Source: Pseudoclavibacter sp. RFBB5 (GTDB lineage Bacteria; Actinomycetota; Actinomycetes; Actinomycetales; Microbacteriaceae). From it: DNA of 64,000 nt. The notes under the pieces were generated by a model. The model ran no database searches. It was not told the DNA's origin and saw only the letters and a program-made list of their open reading frames with translations. The DNA is taken from contig NZ_PSTZ01000007.1 of assembly GCF_002931555.1 (NCBI RefSeq), forward strand, positions 930,001 through 994,000, in the 5' to 3' direction. This document shows, one piece after another, positions 32,078-40,135 of this stretch; position 1 is the first letter of the stretch; each line of letters opens with the position of its first letter. A program made the translations under genes and the position numbers.

Positions 32078-33288
32078 CGTTGTGGGGCCTTTCGGAGTTC
32101 CAGGGAGAGCGCCCGCACGAACACCACGCTCATGAGCGAGGAGTAGACGGGCCACAGCACCAGGGTCCACGCGAACCGCAGATCACCCCAGGCGCGGTTG
32201 AGCGCGACAGCGACGAGCAGGAAGAGGACCGCGACCGGGAGTCCGAGCCAAAGCACGAGCTGCCACGCATCCGAGGCAACGGCCGAACTGTCGCCGAGCA
32301 TGACGGCAAGAATGAGCAGGGGCACGATCAGCAGCTGGGCGATCGGCACGACGATCGACGTGGCGACCAGATAGATCAAGGAAAGGCCGAAGATCCCGAA
32401 GCGGGGATTCCCGATCATGTCAGCGTGCTTCCCGCAGGTCTGCAGCAGGCCTCGACCCCACCGCACTCGCTGGCGCCACAGTCCCCTGATCGTCGACGGG
32501 CTCTCGGCGAAGACGACCGCTCTCGGTGCGAACGCAACTCGGAACCCGGCGCGGTAGATGCGCCAGGTGAGCTCGAGATCCTCCCCAAGTGTGTCCTCGG
32601 CGAGCAGCCCACTGCGTTCGAGCACGTCGCGACGGAACGCGCCGATGTTGCCGGAGACGATCGGGAGGCACCGCATCACGTGCAGGGCACGGCGCACGAG
32701 GCCCGTGCCCACGTGGCTGATCACGGCGAGGAACCGCGTCTGGACTCGATCGAGGTTGACGGGCCGATCGTCCCCGCAGACAGCCCCGACCGACGGATCC
32801 GCGAAGGCTTCGATCATGCTTGCGATGGCGTCCTCACCGAATACTCCGTCGGCATCGCTCAACAGCAGGACTTCGCCCTGCGCAGCCTTGATGCCGACGT
32901 TCAGCGCAGACCCCTTGCCGCCGTTGGCTTTGGTCAGCGCGGTGACCCCTGGATACTCGGCCGCGAGCTCCTGCATCCGCGCGAACGTCGAATCCGTGGA
33001 TCCGTCGTCGACCAGGATGATCTCGAACGCTGGATAGTTCGAACGCGCCAGCGACCGAACGCAGTTCTCGAGCACATTCGCCTCGTTGAACGCGGGCACG
33101 ACAACGCTCACGAACGGTGCGCTCGCCCCGAAGATCGTCGTTTCGGAATGACGCGGTCGATGGCGACGACGGCGACTCGCCGAGACCTCGTAGGCCACCG
33201 CGAGCGGCAGGTAGACCAGCTTCAGCGCCCCGAGCACGAGGATGAGCGTGCCGAGGATCAGGAGCGGCCAGAAGAGCCACGGGGTCAT
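31999..33288 (-). CDS. Membrane glycosyltransferase family 2 (PgaC/IcaA/hyaluronan-synthase-like)
   Basis: This 429-residue protein has an N-terminal transmembrane helix (residues 5-27), a cytoplasmic GT-A domain and three or four C-terminal helices (near 290-375). GT2 residues are present: VVVPAFNEANVLENCVRSL, DDGSTDST, LLLSDADG (metal-binding Asp pair), GEDLELTWR as catalytic base and QRVRWGRG (Q/RxxRW) which binds the growing chain. The order of motifs is that of processive beta-glycan synthases such as PgaC or chitin/hyaluronan synthases. ATG at 33288 overlaps the ATP-grasp stop (ATGA). It probably makes a secreted or surface polysaccharide. Confidence 0.87.
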   Translation of the reverse strand: MTPWLFWPLLILGTLILVLGALKLVYLPLAVAYEVSASRRRRHRPRHSETTIFGASAPFVSVVVPAFNEANVLENCVRSLARSNYPAFEIILVDDGSTDSTFARMQELAAEYPGVTALTKANGGKGSALNVGIKAAQGEVLLLSDADGVFGEDAIASMIEAFADPSVGAVCGDDRPVNLDRVQTRFLAVISHVGTGLVRRALHVMRCLPIVSGNIGAFRRDVLERSGLLAEDTLGEDLELTWRIYRAGFRVAFAPRAVVFAESPSTIRGLWRQRVRWGRGLLQTCGKHADMIGNPRFGIFGLSLIYLVATSIVVPIAQLLIVPLLILAVMLGDSSAVASDAWQLVLWLGLPVAVLFLLVAVALNRAWGDLRFAWTLVLWPVYSSLMSVVFVRALSLELRKAPQRWNKLERTGVVSRTSTERVAAPLSAS

Positions 33289-34208
33289 GCAGGGTCCAGT
33301 TGCTCCACCAAGGACGCCCAGTCGGCGAGCACCGAGGCGAGCAGCTCGGGAGCGTGCTCTGAATTGGCCCCGAAGCGCGCGTTGACCTCGAGCACGACGG
33401 GCACGCCATGCTCATCGCGCCGGATGTCCAGGTCGACGGGCCCCACGAGTCCGAGCCTCGTGACGGCCGACTCTGCCAGCCACGCGACATCGACGGCCTC
33501 GTGCGCGGCAAGCCGCGTCGTCTCGACGGCGTTCCCGATGCGGCCCTCCTTCATGACGGTCTTCTCCAGCACCACGACGCTGGTTTCTCCGGTCCGAGGT
33601 GAGCGGTAGACCTGGGGCGCGTATTCGATGCCGGGCGCGAAGGCCTGGATGAGGCTTCGGGCGTCCACACCACCCCAGTCGTTGCGGGCGTCTTCGATGA
33701 GGCGAACGCCTCTGCCTCCGCGGGACACGCGTGGTTTCACGATGACCGGGCCATTGAACGCATCGAGCGCACTCTGCGCGGTCGCGTGCTCGGCACCACC
33801 CGTGAACTTCGGCACGGCGACGCCGGCCGCGTCAAGGGCCCACATGGTGAAGAGCTTGTCCTCGCAGAGCGTAGTCGCAGCGGGCGGCGAGACGACGACC
33901 GCTGGCTCCCGCTCACCTTCTCCGAGCAGGTGCGCGATTCCAGCGATCCGAACGAGCTCTTCTGACACCGTCGGAATGACGACGTCGGCTTGCGTCTGCA
34001 CGACAAGCTCTCGAAGCGCCGGAGCGTAGTCCGGCGAGTCCGCGCGCGGTACCTGCACCGTCATCGAGAAGTTCTCGTCCGACAGAGCGGTGATGTCGGT
34101 ACCGATCGCGAAGATCTCGAGACCGTTGGCGCGCAGAGAAGCGAGCTGCCGTCCGAGCGCCTTCCCCGCGGGACCTCCGGCCCCGGTGACCAAGACTGTC
34201 CTCATCAT
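33285..34208 (-). CDS. ATP-grasp domain protein in a glycan operon
   Basis: This 307-residue protein has an N-terminal Rossmann-like domain (VLVTGAGGPAGKALG, residues 5-19) and an ATP-grasp fold: VIVKPRVSRGGRGVRLIEDA with the phosphate-binding glycines, VEYAP-like segment, and VLEVNARFG with the Glu and Asn that bind magnesium. It resembles carbamoyl-phosphate-synthase-like ligases. It should form an acyl phosphate and ligate a carboxylate to an amine or thiol; the substrate is unknown. The ATG at 34208 overlaps the PIG-L stop (ATGA); a second ATG follows directly. The coupled order suggests a sugar or peptide modification of the product of the GT2. Confidence 0.85.
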   Translation of the reverse strand: MMRTVLVTGAGGPAGKALGRQLASLRANGLEIFAIGTDITALSDENFSMTVQVPRADSPDYAPALRELVVQTQADVVIPTVSEELVRIAGIAHLLGEGEREPAVVVSPPAATTLCEDKLFTMWALDAAGVAVPKFTGGAEHATAQSALDAFNGPVIVKPRVSRGGRGVRLIEDARNDWGGVDARSLIQAFAPGIEYAPQVYRSPRTGETSVVVLEKTVMKEGRIGNAVETTRLAAHEAVDVAWLAESAVTRLGLVGPVDLDIRRDEHGVPVVLEVNARFGANSEHAPELLASVLADWASLVEQLDPA

Positions 34209-35125
34209 GAGAAGCGTCCTCCTGTGTTCTGCAGATATCGCACGAGCTCGAACCCTTCCGCGTGATCGCACTTGGCCTGCGCCCCTCGGAAGGCCGCTAT
34301 CCCGCGCACCCGATTCGAGGTCATGTACGGCTTCCCTGCCTGGTCGCGGTGCGTCTGCACCGCCTTGACTTTGACGTCGATGAACGCGTCGATGTCGACG
34401 AACATCGATGGGTTGAACTGCCGCGTGACCGAGGGAGACTCGAAGCAGAGGATGGACGACGCCTGCCTCCCCGCTCGAACGACTGCACGGTGCACCGCCT
34501 GGTGGTCCTGGTGGTGGTCGTGCTCCGAGTGCGTGAGGATGACCGTCGGCGCGAAGGATGCGATCGCGCTCTCGATCGCGCGGATCATGCTGCCGTTCGC
34601 GTCGGCCAGCTGCGTGTCCGGGAAGTCGTGCACCGTGACATCGTCGACACCGAGCATCGCCGCCCCGGCGTGCGCCTCGAGGATGCGCGCCGACGGATCG
34701 CCGCCCCGCTGACCACGACTCATCACGAGGACCTTGACCTGGTGTCCGCCATCGACGTACGACGCGACAGTGCCGCCGCACGCGAGCTCCAGGTCATCCG
34801 GATGCGCCCCGACCACGAGGACGCGCTTCGGCTGCACGACCGACGGCCTCCTGGCGTGCACGGCCTCGATGAAGACGACGAGCAGCCCCGCGAGCAGGCA
34901 CAGCGCCACTGTTCCCAGCACCTCCAGCTGCGTCGGCGCGTGATCGTCACCCTGAGCGTGGAAGATCAGGAAGAAGTAGGCGAAGCCGAGCAAGCTCGCG
35001 AACAGGAGCAGCATCCAGCGCACCGGTGGCCCGACCTCCGCTGACACCAGGGCCCTGTCCATGCGCACGGCCACGTAGAGGATGAGCCCCAGACACGCTG
35101 AAGCCCCGAGGACCGCAACGATCAT
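34205..35125 (-). CDS. Membrane-anchored PIG-L family deacetylase
   Basis: This protein of about 306 residues has three transmembrane helices near residues 2-22, 38-55 and 66-88, followed by a cytoplasmic or lumenal PIG-L domain. The zinc motif is GAHPDDLELACGG near residues 107-119, and TLHSEHDHHQDHQAVHRAV near 180-198 supplies the second His cluster. The family includes MshB, Mca and GlcNAc-PI deacetylases. Here, a membrane-anchored N-acetylglucosamine deacetylase acting on a glycan or lipid-linked sugar fits the neighbours. I chose the ATG at 35125, preceded by AAGGA. It is the first gene of the operon. Confidence 0.86.
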   Translation of the reverse strand: MIVAVLGASACLGLILYVAVRMDRALVSAEVGPPVRWMLLLFASLLGFAYFFLIFHAQGDDHAPTQLEVLGTVALCLLAGLLVVFIEAVHARRPSVVQPKRVLVVGAHPDDLELACGGTVASYVDGGHQVKVLVMSRGQRGGDPSARILEAHAGAAMLGVDDVTVHDFPDTQLADANGSMIRAIESAIASFAPTVILTHSEHDHHQDHQAVHRAVVRAGRQASSILCFESPSVTRQFNPSMFVDIDAFIDVKVKAVQTHRDQAGKPYMTSNRVRGIAAFRGAQAKCDHAEGFELVRYLQNTGGRFS

Positions 35126-35326
35126 GGAGATTCCTTCTTCTTCCTGCACAGAGGCGAACGCCCCTGCATCTCATCGGGTTGCTATTCCGGTGTGGGAATC
35201 CTACGGCGGCTTGCCCGCACGCCTTTCTTCGTGATCCCGCAATATCAGGTCAGTAGTCCATGAAGTTAGTCCAGCATCTTCCCACTCTCCGTCCGGGAGC
35301 GGTCGAATACGGCGCAGCGTGCGAGC

Positions 35327-35956
35327 ATGGACGACGTGACCATCGACTTCACGGCGATCGATTTCGAGACCGCCAACGGCTCCCCCGCCTCGGCGTGCGC
35401 GGTCGGTCTGGTCCGAGTCCGCGACGGGCGGATCGCCGATCGTGCGACCTGGCTCATCCGACCGCCGAGCGCTCACGATGAGTTCCGCCCGTTCAACGTG
35501 CAGCTGCACGGCATCAGCCGGGAGATGACCCGCGGGGCCCAACCCTGGGAGCGACAGCTGCCGGGGTTGCTCGCCTTCCTCGGCGACGACGTGCTCGTGG
35601 CACACAACGCGAGGTTCGACATCGGCGTGCTGCTGGCGACGAGCCTCGCGACGCAGGCAGCATTGCCGGCCCTGCGCTACTTCTGCTCCCTCCGACTGGC
35701 GCGCCGCAGCTACGAGCTGCACTCGTATCGTCTCCCGGTTGCCGCCGAAGCCGCAGGGTTCCGGACACTGGTCCACCACGACCCTGTGTCGGATGCAGAG
35801 GCGAGCGCGGCCATCGTCATCGACACCGCACGGCGGTTCGGCGCTCCGGACCTCGCCTCATTGGCAGCGAGCCGTGACGTCGCCATCGAGCGGATCGAAC
35901 TCGATCAGGAGCGGGAACGCGCGGCGACACTCACTGCGGCGGCCACCTTCGCCTGA
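35327..35956 (+). CDS. DEDDh 3'-5' exonuclease (DnaQ-like)
   Basis: This 209-residue protein is a DnaQ/epsilon-type exonuclease. The three Exo motifs are present: AIDFETANGSPASACAVGL with the Asp-x-Glu near residue 12, VAHNARFDIGVL with the Asp near 95, and HHDPVSDAEASAAIV with the His and Asp near 150. No polymerase-associated domain follows, so it is a stand-alone repair or proofreading exonuclease. It is followed after 30 bases by rmuC on the same strand; both act on DNA and may be cotranscribed. Confidence 0.9.
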   Translation: MDDVTIDFTAIDFETANGSPASACAVGLVRVRDGRIADRATWLIRPPSAHDEFRPFNVQLHGISREMTRGAQPWERQLPGLLAFLGDDVLVAHNARFDIGVLLATSLATQAALPALRYFCSLRLARRSYELHSYRLPVAAEAAGFRTLVHHDPVSDAEASAAIVIDTARRFGAPDLASLAASRDVAIERIELDQERERAATLTAAATFA

Positions 35957-35986
35957 AATGTCGGTGGCACCTGCGAGGGTGGACGT

Positions 35987-37219
35987 ATGGATCTTCTTCT
36001 CCTCGCCATCGGGCTCCTCCTCGGCCTCGTCGTCGGCTTCGCCGTCGCCGCGATGCGCGGCGCAGCACAGCGTCAGCAGCTCGCAGCTGAGCTGGCCGGT
36101 GCGAGCGCGCGAGCCGAAGCAGCAGACGAGGCGCGTGCGACCGCGGAGCATCACCTCGAGGGGGTTCTCGCGCGTGAGCGAGCGCAGCTCGAGGCACGAC
36201 GGTCGAAGGAGGTCGGTGAGCAGCAGGTGCTCACGGCCCTCGCCCCGGTGAACAAGCAGCTCGAGCTCATGCGCCGGGCCGTCGCGTCCATCGAGGAGCA
36301 GCGGCTCCAGCAGCATGGCGAGCTCAGCGAGCAGCTCCGCAACCAGCACGAGGCAGACGAACGCCTCAGGGCGACGACCGACTCGCTCGCCTCCGCGCTC
36401 CAGTCCAACCAGGCGCGCGGCGTATGGGGCGAGGCGCAGCTTCGCAACATCGTCGAGGCCTCGGGGATGCTCGAACGGGTCGACTTCGACACGCAGGTGA
36501 GCGTCAGCGGCGAGCAGGGAGCGGGTCGACCCGACATGCTCGTGCACCTCCCCGGAGACAAGCACCTCGTCATCGACGCGAAGGCACCGATGGCCAAGTA
36601 CTTGGCAGCGAGCCAGCTCAGCGAGCTCGGCGACGAGGAGGAGACCAGCAGACGGCGGACTCTCCTGGGCGAACACGCGAAAACGCTCAGGGCGCACGTC
36701 ACGGCGCTCGCCGCTCGCGGCTACCCCGGGTCGGTCTCGGGTTCGCCCGAGCTCGTGATCGCGTTCGTGCCGAGCGAGTCGGCGCTCTCGGCCGCCGTCG
36801 CCGCCGATCCCTCGCTGCTCGAGGACGCCATCCACCGTGGCGTCGCGGTCACGTCGCCGGTCTCGCTGTGGGCCACGCTCCGTGCCATCGCATACGCCTG
36901 GCAGCAGGACGTCCTCGAAGACCGTGCACACGAGATCTTCGAGCTGAGCACGCAACTCCACGCGCGCCTCGGCACCCTCGCGACCCACATCGACAAGCTC
37001 GGTCGGTCACTCGCAGGGGCGACGACCAGCTACAACGCGTTCCTCGGCTCGCTCGAGACGCGCGTGCTGCCAACGGCCCGGAAACTCGACGCGCTCAACA
37101 TCGGCTCGCCGATCTCGACCCCGCGGCCGGTCGAGGACCAACTCCGCGGGCTCACGGCGCCAGAACTGACCGAACCCACGCTGTCCGGAGCGGCAGAGAG
37201 CGCGCCAAGCGGGCGCTGA
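35987..37219 (+). CDS. rmuC: DNA recombination protein RmuC
   Basis: This 410-residue protein has an N-terminal transmembrane helix (residues 3-25), then a long coiled coil (about 30-130, rich in Glu, Gln, Arg and Ala) and the RmuC nuclease-like domain from about residue 140, with GVWGEAQLRNIVEASGML, LVIDAKAPMAKYL and VAFVPSESAL-type segments. RmuC limits inversion events at short repeats and is related to PD-(D/E)XK-type nucleases (LVIDAKAP carries the Asp-x-Lys). GAGGG precedes the ATG at 35987. Confidence 0.94.
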   Translation: MDLLLLAIGLLLGLVVGFAVAAMRGAAQRQQLAAELAGASARAEAADEARATAEHHLEGVLARERAQLEARRSKEVGEQQVLTALAPVNKQLELMRRAVASIEEQRLQQHGELSEQLRNQHEADERLRATTDSLASALQSNQARGVWGEAQLRNIVEASGMLERVDFDTQVSVSGEQGAGRPDMLVHLPGDKHLVIDAKAPMAKYLAASQLSELGDEEETSRRRTLLGEHAKTLRAHVTALAARGYPGSVSGSPELVIAFVPSESALSAAVAADPSLLEDAIHRGVAVTSPVSLWATLRAIAYAWQQDVLEDRAHEIFELSTQLHARLGTLATHIDKLGRSLAGATTSYNAFLGSLETRVLPTARKLDALNIGSPISTPRPVEDQLRGLTAPELTEPTLSGAAESAPSGR

Positions 37220-37329
37220 CGCGCACCCAAAGTCACCCGGACGAGACATCGCTGCCCCCGGGTGCTTCACCGGCCTGGTGGCGGGCGGAGCATCCGAAGA
37301 ACAGCGAATGTGTCAGAAAGACACCCGGG

Positions 37330-38334
37330 TCAGAGCCACTTGTCGGCGAGGTGCTCAGCCGTGACTCTGCGGACCGTGCCCGAACGCGAACGGAGCACAA
37401 CCGAATCCGTCATGATGCGGTTGCCGACCCGGCGGACACCCGCGCACAGACCACCGTCAGTCACACCCGTGGCAACGAAGTAGGTGTTCTCCGTGCGGAC
37501 CAGATCGTCCTGCGTGAGCACCGCATCCAGATCGTGTCCAGCAGCGATCGCCCGCTCGCGCTCCTCAGCATTGCGCGGGTACCAGCGGCCTTGGAGCACG
37601 CCGCCCAGGGCCTTGATCGCACAGGCGGTGATGATGCCCTCCGGCGTTCCGCCGATGCCGACGCACATGTCGATGCGCCCGGTGCCCCGCGCCGCGTTGA
37701 TGCCGCCAGCTACATCACCGTCGAGCATGAGCTGCGTCCCTGCTCCGGCCTCGCGGATCTCGTTGATGAGCTCTTCGTGGCGAGGTCGATCGAGCACGGC
37801 GATGACCATGTCCTCGACCGGCTTGTTCTTCGCCTTCGACAGCGCGCGGATGTTCTCGCCGATCGGGCGAGCGAGATCGATGACGCCGACCCCCTCGGGG
37901 CCGGTCACGATCTTCTCCATGTAGAAGAGATCCTTCGGGTTGTACATCGAACCGCGGTCAGCCACGGCGATGACGCTCAACGCGTTCTGGCGCCCGGCGG
38001 CGGTCAAGCTCGTCCCGTCGATCGGGTCGACCGCGATGTCGCAGTCAGGGCCCTGACCGTTGCCGACCTGCTCGCCGTTGAACAGCATCGGGGCTTCATC
38101 CTTCTCACCCTCGCCGATGACGACCACGCCGGCGAAGTCGACGGTCGAAAGGAATTTGCGCATGGCATCGACCGCGGCGCCATCGGCAGCGTTCTTGTCG
38201 CCTCGCCCGATGAACGGCGTCGCTCGGATGGCAGCGGCCTCGGTTGCGCGCACCAACTCCATAGCGAGGTTGCGGTCCGGGTTCGCGAAGAGCTGCCCGT
38301 GCTCAGGAGTCGGAGTGGCGGAAGTCGAGGTCAC
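37330..38334 (-). CDS. glpX: Class II fructose-1,6-bisphosphatase
   Basis: This 334-residue enzyme dephosphorylates fructose 1,6-bisphosphate in gluconeogenesis and is the usual bisphosphatase of actinobacteria. The key motif is VDPIDGTSLTAAGRQNA (about residue 110), which holds the lithium-sensitive metal site, with GEGEKDEAPML (about 80) as the second metal-binding segment and DLDAVLTQDDLV towards the end. I take the GTG at 38334 as start: AAAGGGA lies 5-6 bases before it and the upstream part of the longer frame (38391) is poor coding. It is divergent from fbaA, the opposing enzyme of glycolysis. Confidence 0.95.
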   Translation of the reverse strand: MTSTSATPTPEHGQLFANPDRNLAMELVRATEAAAIRATPFIGRGDKNAADGAAVDAMRKFLSTVDFAGVVVIGEGEKDEAPMLFNGEQVGNGQGPDCDIAVDPIDGTSLTAAGRQNALSVIAVADRGSMYNPKDLFYMEKIVTGPEGVGVIDLARPIGENIRALSKAKNKPVEDMVIAVLDRPRHEELINEIREAGAGTQLMLDGDVAGGINAARGTGRIDMCVGIGGTPEGIITACAIKALGGVLQGRWYPRNAEERERAIAAGHDLDAVLTQDDLVRTENTYFVATGVTDGGLCAGVRRVGNRIMTDSVVLRSRSGTVRRVTAEHLADKWL

Positions 38335-38454
38335 AGGGGTCCCTTTCGCTGGCGTTGTGGACGTTCTCGCCGAGCAATCACACGACACCATTGCTCCGCG
38401 CTATCCAGTTCCCAACCCTAGTACGCGCGCTCGGAGAAAGTCGGCGGCCCTGGC

Positions 38455-38460
38455 TAGACT
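38455..38460 (+). promoter_or_regulatory. Putative -10 element of fbaA
   Basis: TAGACT (38455-38460) is the best -10 hexamer before fbaA, giving a leader of about 28 bases that contains the AAGGAG. No clear -35 is seen 16-18 bases upstream. Confidence 0.4.
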
Positions 38461-38494
38461 TCACGCGTAAGTTCCAAGCGCTGAAGGAGCACAC

Positions 38495-39520
38495 ATGCCC
38501 ATCGCAACACCGGACCAGTACGCCGAGATGCTGAACCGAGCCAAGGAAGGCGGCTTCGCGTACCCCGCGATCAACGTCTCCAGCTCGTCGACCATCAACT
38601 CCGTCCTCCAGGGTCTCACCGAAGCCGGCTCTGACGGCATCCTCCAGGTCACGACGGGCGGTGCGGACTACTTCGCCGGCCAGTCCGTGAAGGCACGCGC
38701 CTCCGGCGCGCTGGCCATGGCCGCATTCGCACACGAGGTTGCGAAGAACTACCCCATCACGGTCGCACTCCACACCGACCACTGCCCGAAGGATGCGCTC
38801 GACGGATTCGTCTACCCGCTCCTCGAGGCATCCGCCGAGCAGATCAAGCGCGGCGGCGAGCCGATCTTCCAGTCGCACATGTGGGACGGCTCGGCTGTGC
38901 CGCTCGCTGAGAACCTCGAGATCGCTTCGAAGATCCTCAAGCTCACCCAGGCCAACAACCAGATTCTCGAGGTCGAGATCGGTGTCGTCGGCGGCGAAGA
39001 AGATGGCGTCGCGCACGAGATCAACGAGCACCTCTACACGACGCTCGATGACGCGATCGCGACCGTCGAAGCTCTCGGTCTCGGCGACCGTGGCCGCTAC
39101 ATGGCCGCGCTCACGTTCGGCAACGTCCACGGCGTCTACAAGCCCGGCAACGTCAAGCTCCGCCCTGAACTCCTCGCGGAGATCCAGGCGGGCCTGGCTG
39201 AGAAGTACGGCACCGGGGCCAAGCCGCTCGACCTCGTCTTCCACGGCGGCTCGGGCTCCACCGACGAAGAGATCGCCGAGGCAGTGCGCAACGGCGTCAT
39301 CAAGATGAACATCGACACGGACACGCAGTACGCGTTCAGCCGCTCGGTCGCCGACACGGTGCTCAAGAACTACGACGGCTTCCTCAAGATCGACGGGGAA
39401 GTCGGCAACAAGAAGGTCTACGACCCCCGCTCGTGGGGCAAGAAGGCCGAGTCCGCCATGGCGGCTCGCGTCGTCGAGGCCACCAAGCAGCTCGGCTCGT
39501 TCGGTCACTCAGCGGCGTGA
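38495..39520 (+). CDS. fbaA: Class II fructose-bisphosphate aldolase
   Basis: This 341-residue zinc aldolase splits fructose 1,6-bisphosphate into DHAP and glyceraldehyde 3-phosphate. The zinc site is HTDHCPKDAL near residues 92-101, then GNVHGVYKPGNVKL and VFHGGSGSTDEE supply the remaining histidines and phosphate loop, and the C-terminal catalytic loop has KMNIDTDTQYA. AAGGAG precedes the ATG at 38495. Its stop overlaps the start of the DUF6264 gene by GTGA. Confidence 0.97.
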   Translation: MPIATPDQYAEMLNRAKEGGFAYPAINVSSSSTINSVLQGLTEAGSDGILQVTTGGADYFAGQSVKARASGALAMAAFAHEVAKNYPITVALHTDHCPKDALDGFVYPLLEASAEQIKRGGEPIFQSHMWDGSAVPLAENLEIASKILKLTQANNQILEVEIGVVGGEEDGVAHEINEHLYTTLDDAIATVEALGLGDRGRYMAALTFGNVHGVYKPGNVKLRPELLAEIQAGLAEKYGTGAKPLDLVFHGGSGSTDEEIAEAVRNGVIKMNIDTDTQYAFSRSVADTVLKNYDGFLKIDGEVGNKKVYDPRSWGKKAESAMAARVVEATKQLGSFGHSAA

Positions 39521-39963
39521 GTGTGACGCCGGGAGCCGAGCAGCAGGACACGGTGCAGGAAGCGAAACGCAAGAACGACCGCTTCCTCGGCATCGGGTTC
39601 CTGGTGCTCGGCCTCGTCGCCACGATCCTGAACATGACGACGTTCACGGAGAACTCGCTGGCGGGCCAGATGGCCCTGCTCTATGAGGACTTCGGGATCA
39701 GCGACTACGTCCGGCCTGAAGGACTCGGCGTGTTGTCCACGACGGCGATCCTCGTGCTTCCCGCGATCTACGCGCTCACGCTGTACCTCACGCTCATCCG
39801 CTGGAAAGCAGGCAAGCGCGCCATGTGGATTCCCGTCATCGGCGCCGTCGTCACCCTGATCACGATCTTCGGCTTCACGTTGACCGCGATCCTGCTCCAC
39901 GGAGAGTTGCTTCAGGCGCTCTCGAGCGGCGCACTGCCAACCGCGACGCCGACGTCCACCTGA
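39517..39963 (+). CDS. DUF6264 family membrane protein
   Basis: This 148-residue protein has four transmembrane helices near residues 26-42, 68-92, 108-128 and 130-142. The ordering and the segment GVLSTTAILVLPAIYALTLYL fit DUF6264 as I remember it from Microbacteriaceae. The function is unknown. GTG at 39517 overlaps the fbaA stop (GTGA), so it is translationally coupled. The C-terminus is a short Thr/Ala tail. Confidence 0.82.
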   Translation: MSVTPGAEQQDTVQEAKRKNDRFLGIGFLVLGLVATILNMTTFTENSLAGQMALLYEDFGISDYVRPEGLGVLSTTAILVLPAIYALTLYLTLIRWKAGKRAMWIPVIGAVVTLITIFGFTLTAILLHGELLQALSSGALPTATPTST

Positions 39964-40014
39964 CGCGACACGCCCGGTAGCCACCGAAGAGCGCGGTGGC
40001 GCTCTCCACAGGCA

Positions 40015-40074
40015 CGAGAACTCGGCCCTGGCACGCGATATCCTCGATATCGCAAGCCAGGGCCGAGTTTCTCG
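40015..40074 (+). terminator. Long nested hairpin after the fbaA-DUF6264 operon
   Basis: The outer arms (40019-40032 AACTCGGCCCTGGC and 40056-40069 its complement) pair for 14 bases, extend further outward with a one-base bulge, and enclose an inner perfect stem GCGATATC/GATATCGC (40035-40053) with a 3-base loop. It is followed by no T-run. It lies between the DUF6264 stop and xseA and most likely separates those units. Confidence 0.7.
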
Positions 40075-40135
40075 GTCCTGATGCGCAGTCCTGATCGCAT
40101 CCGCGCGGGACAGCCCAGATCTCCGAAAGAGGCAC

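Noticed and set aside
30917-35125. Canonical pga/ica poly-N-acetylglucosamine operon
   Set aside because: The GT2 and lipoprotein fit, but the deacetylase is of PIG-L and not polysaccharide-deacetylase type, no PgaD/IcaD is present, and an ATP-grasp gene is added. I therefore kept only the looser glycan-operon call.
37257-37352. Possible terminator from distant CCCGGGTG and CACCCGGG arms after rmuC
   Set aside because: The arms are about 70 bases apart with no strong inner structure, so pairing is unconvincing.
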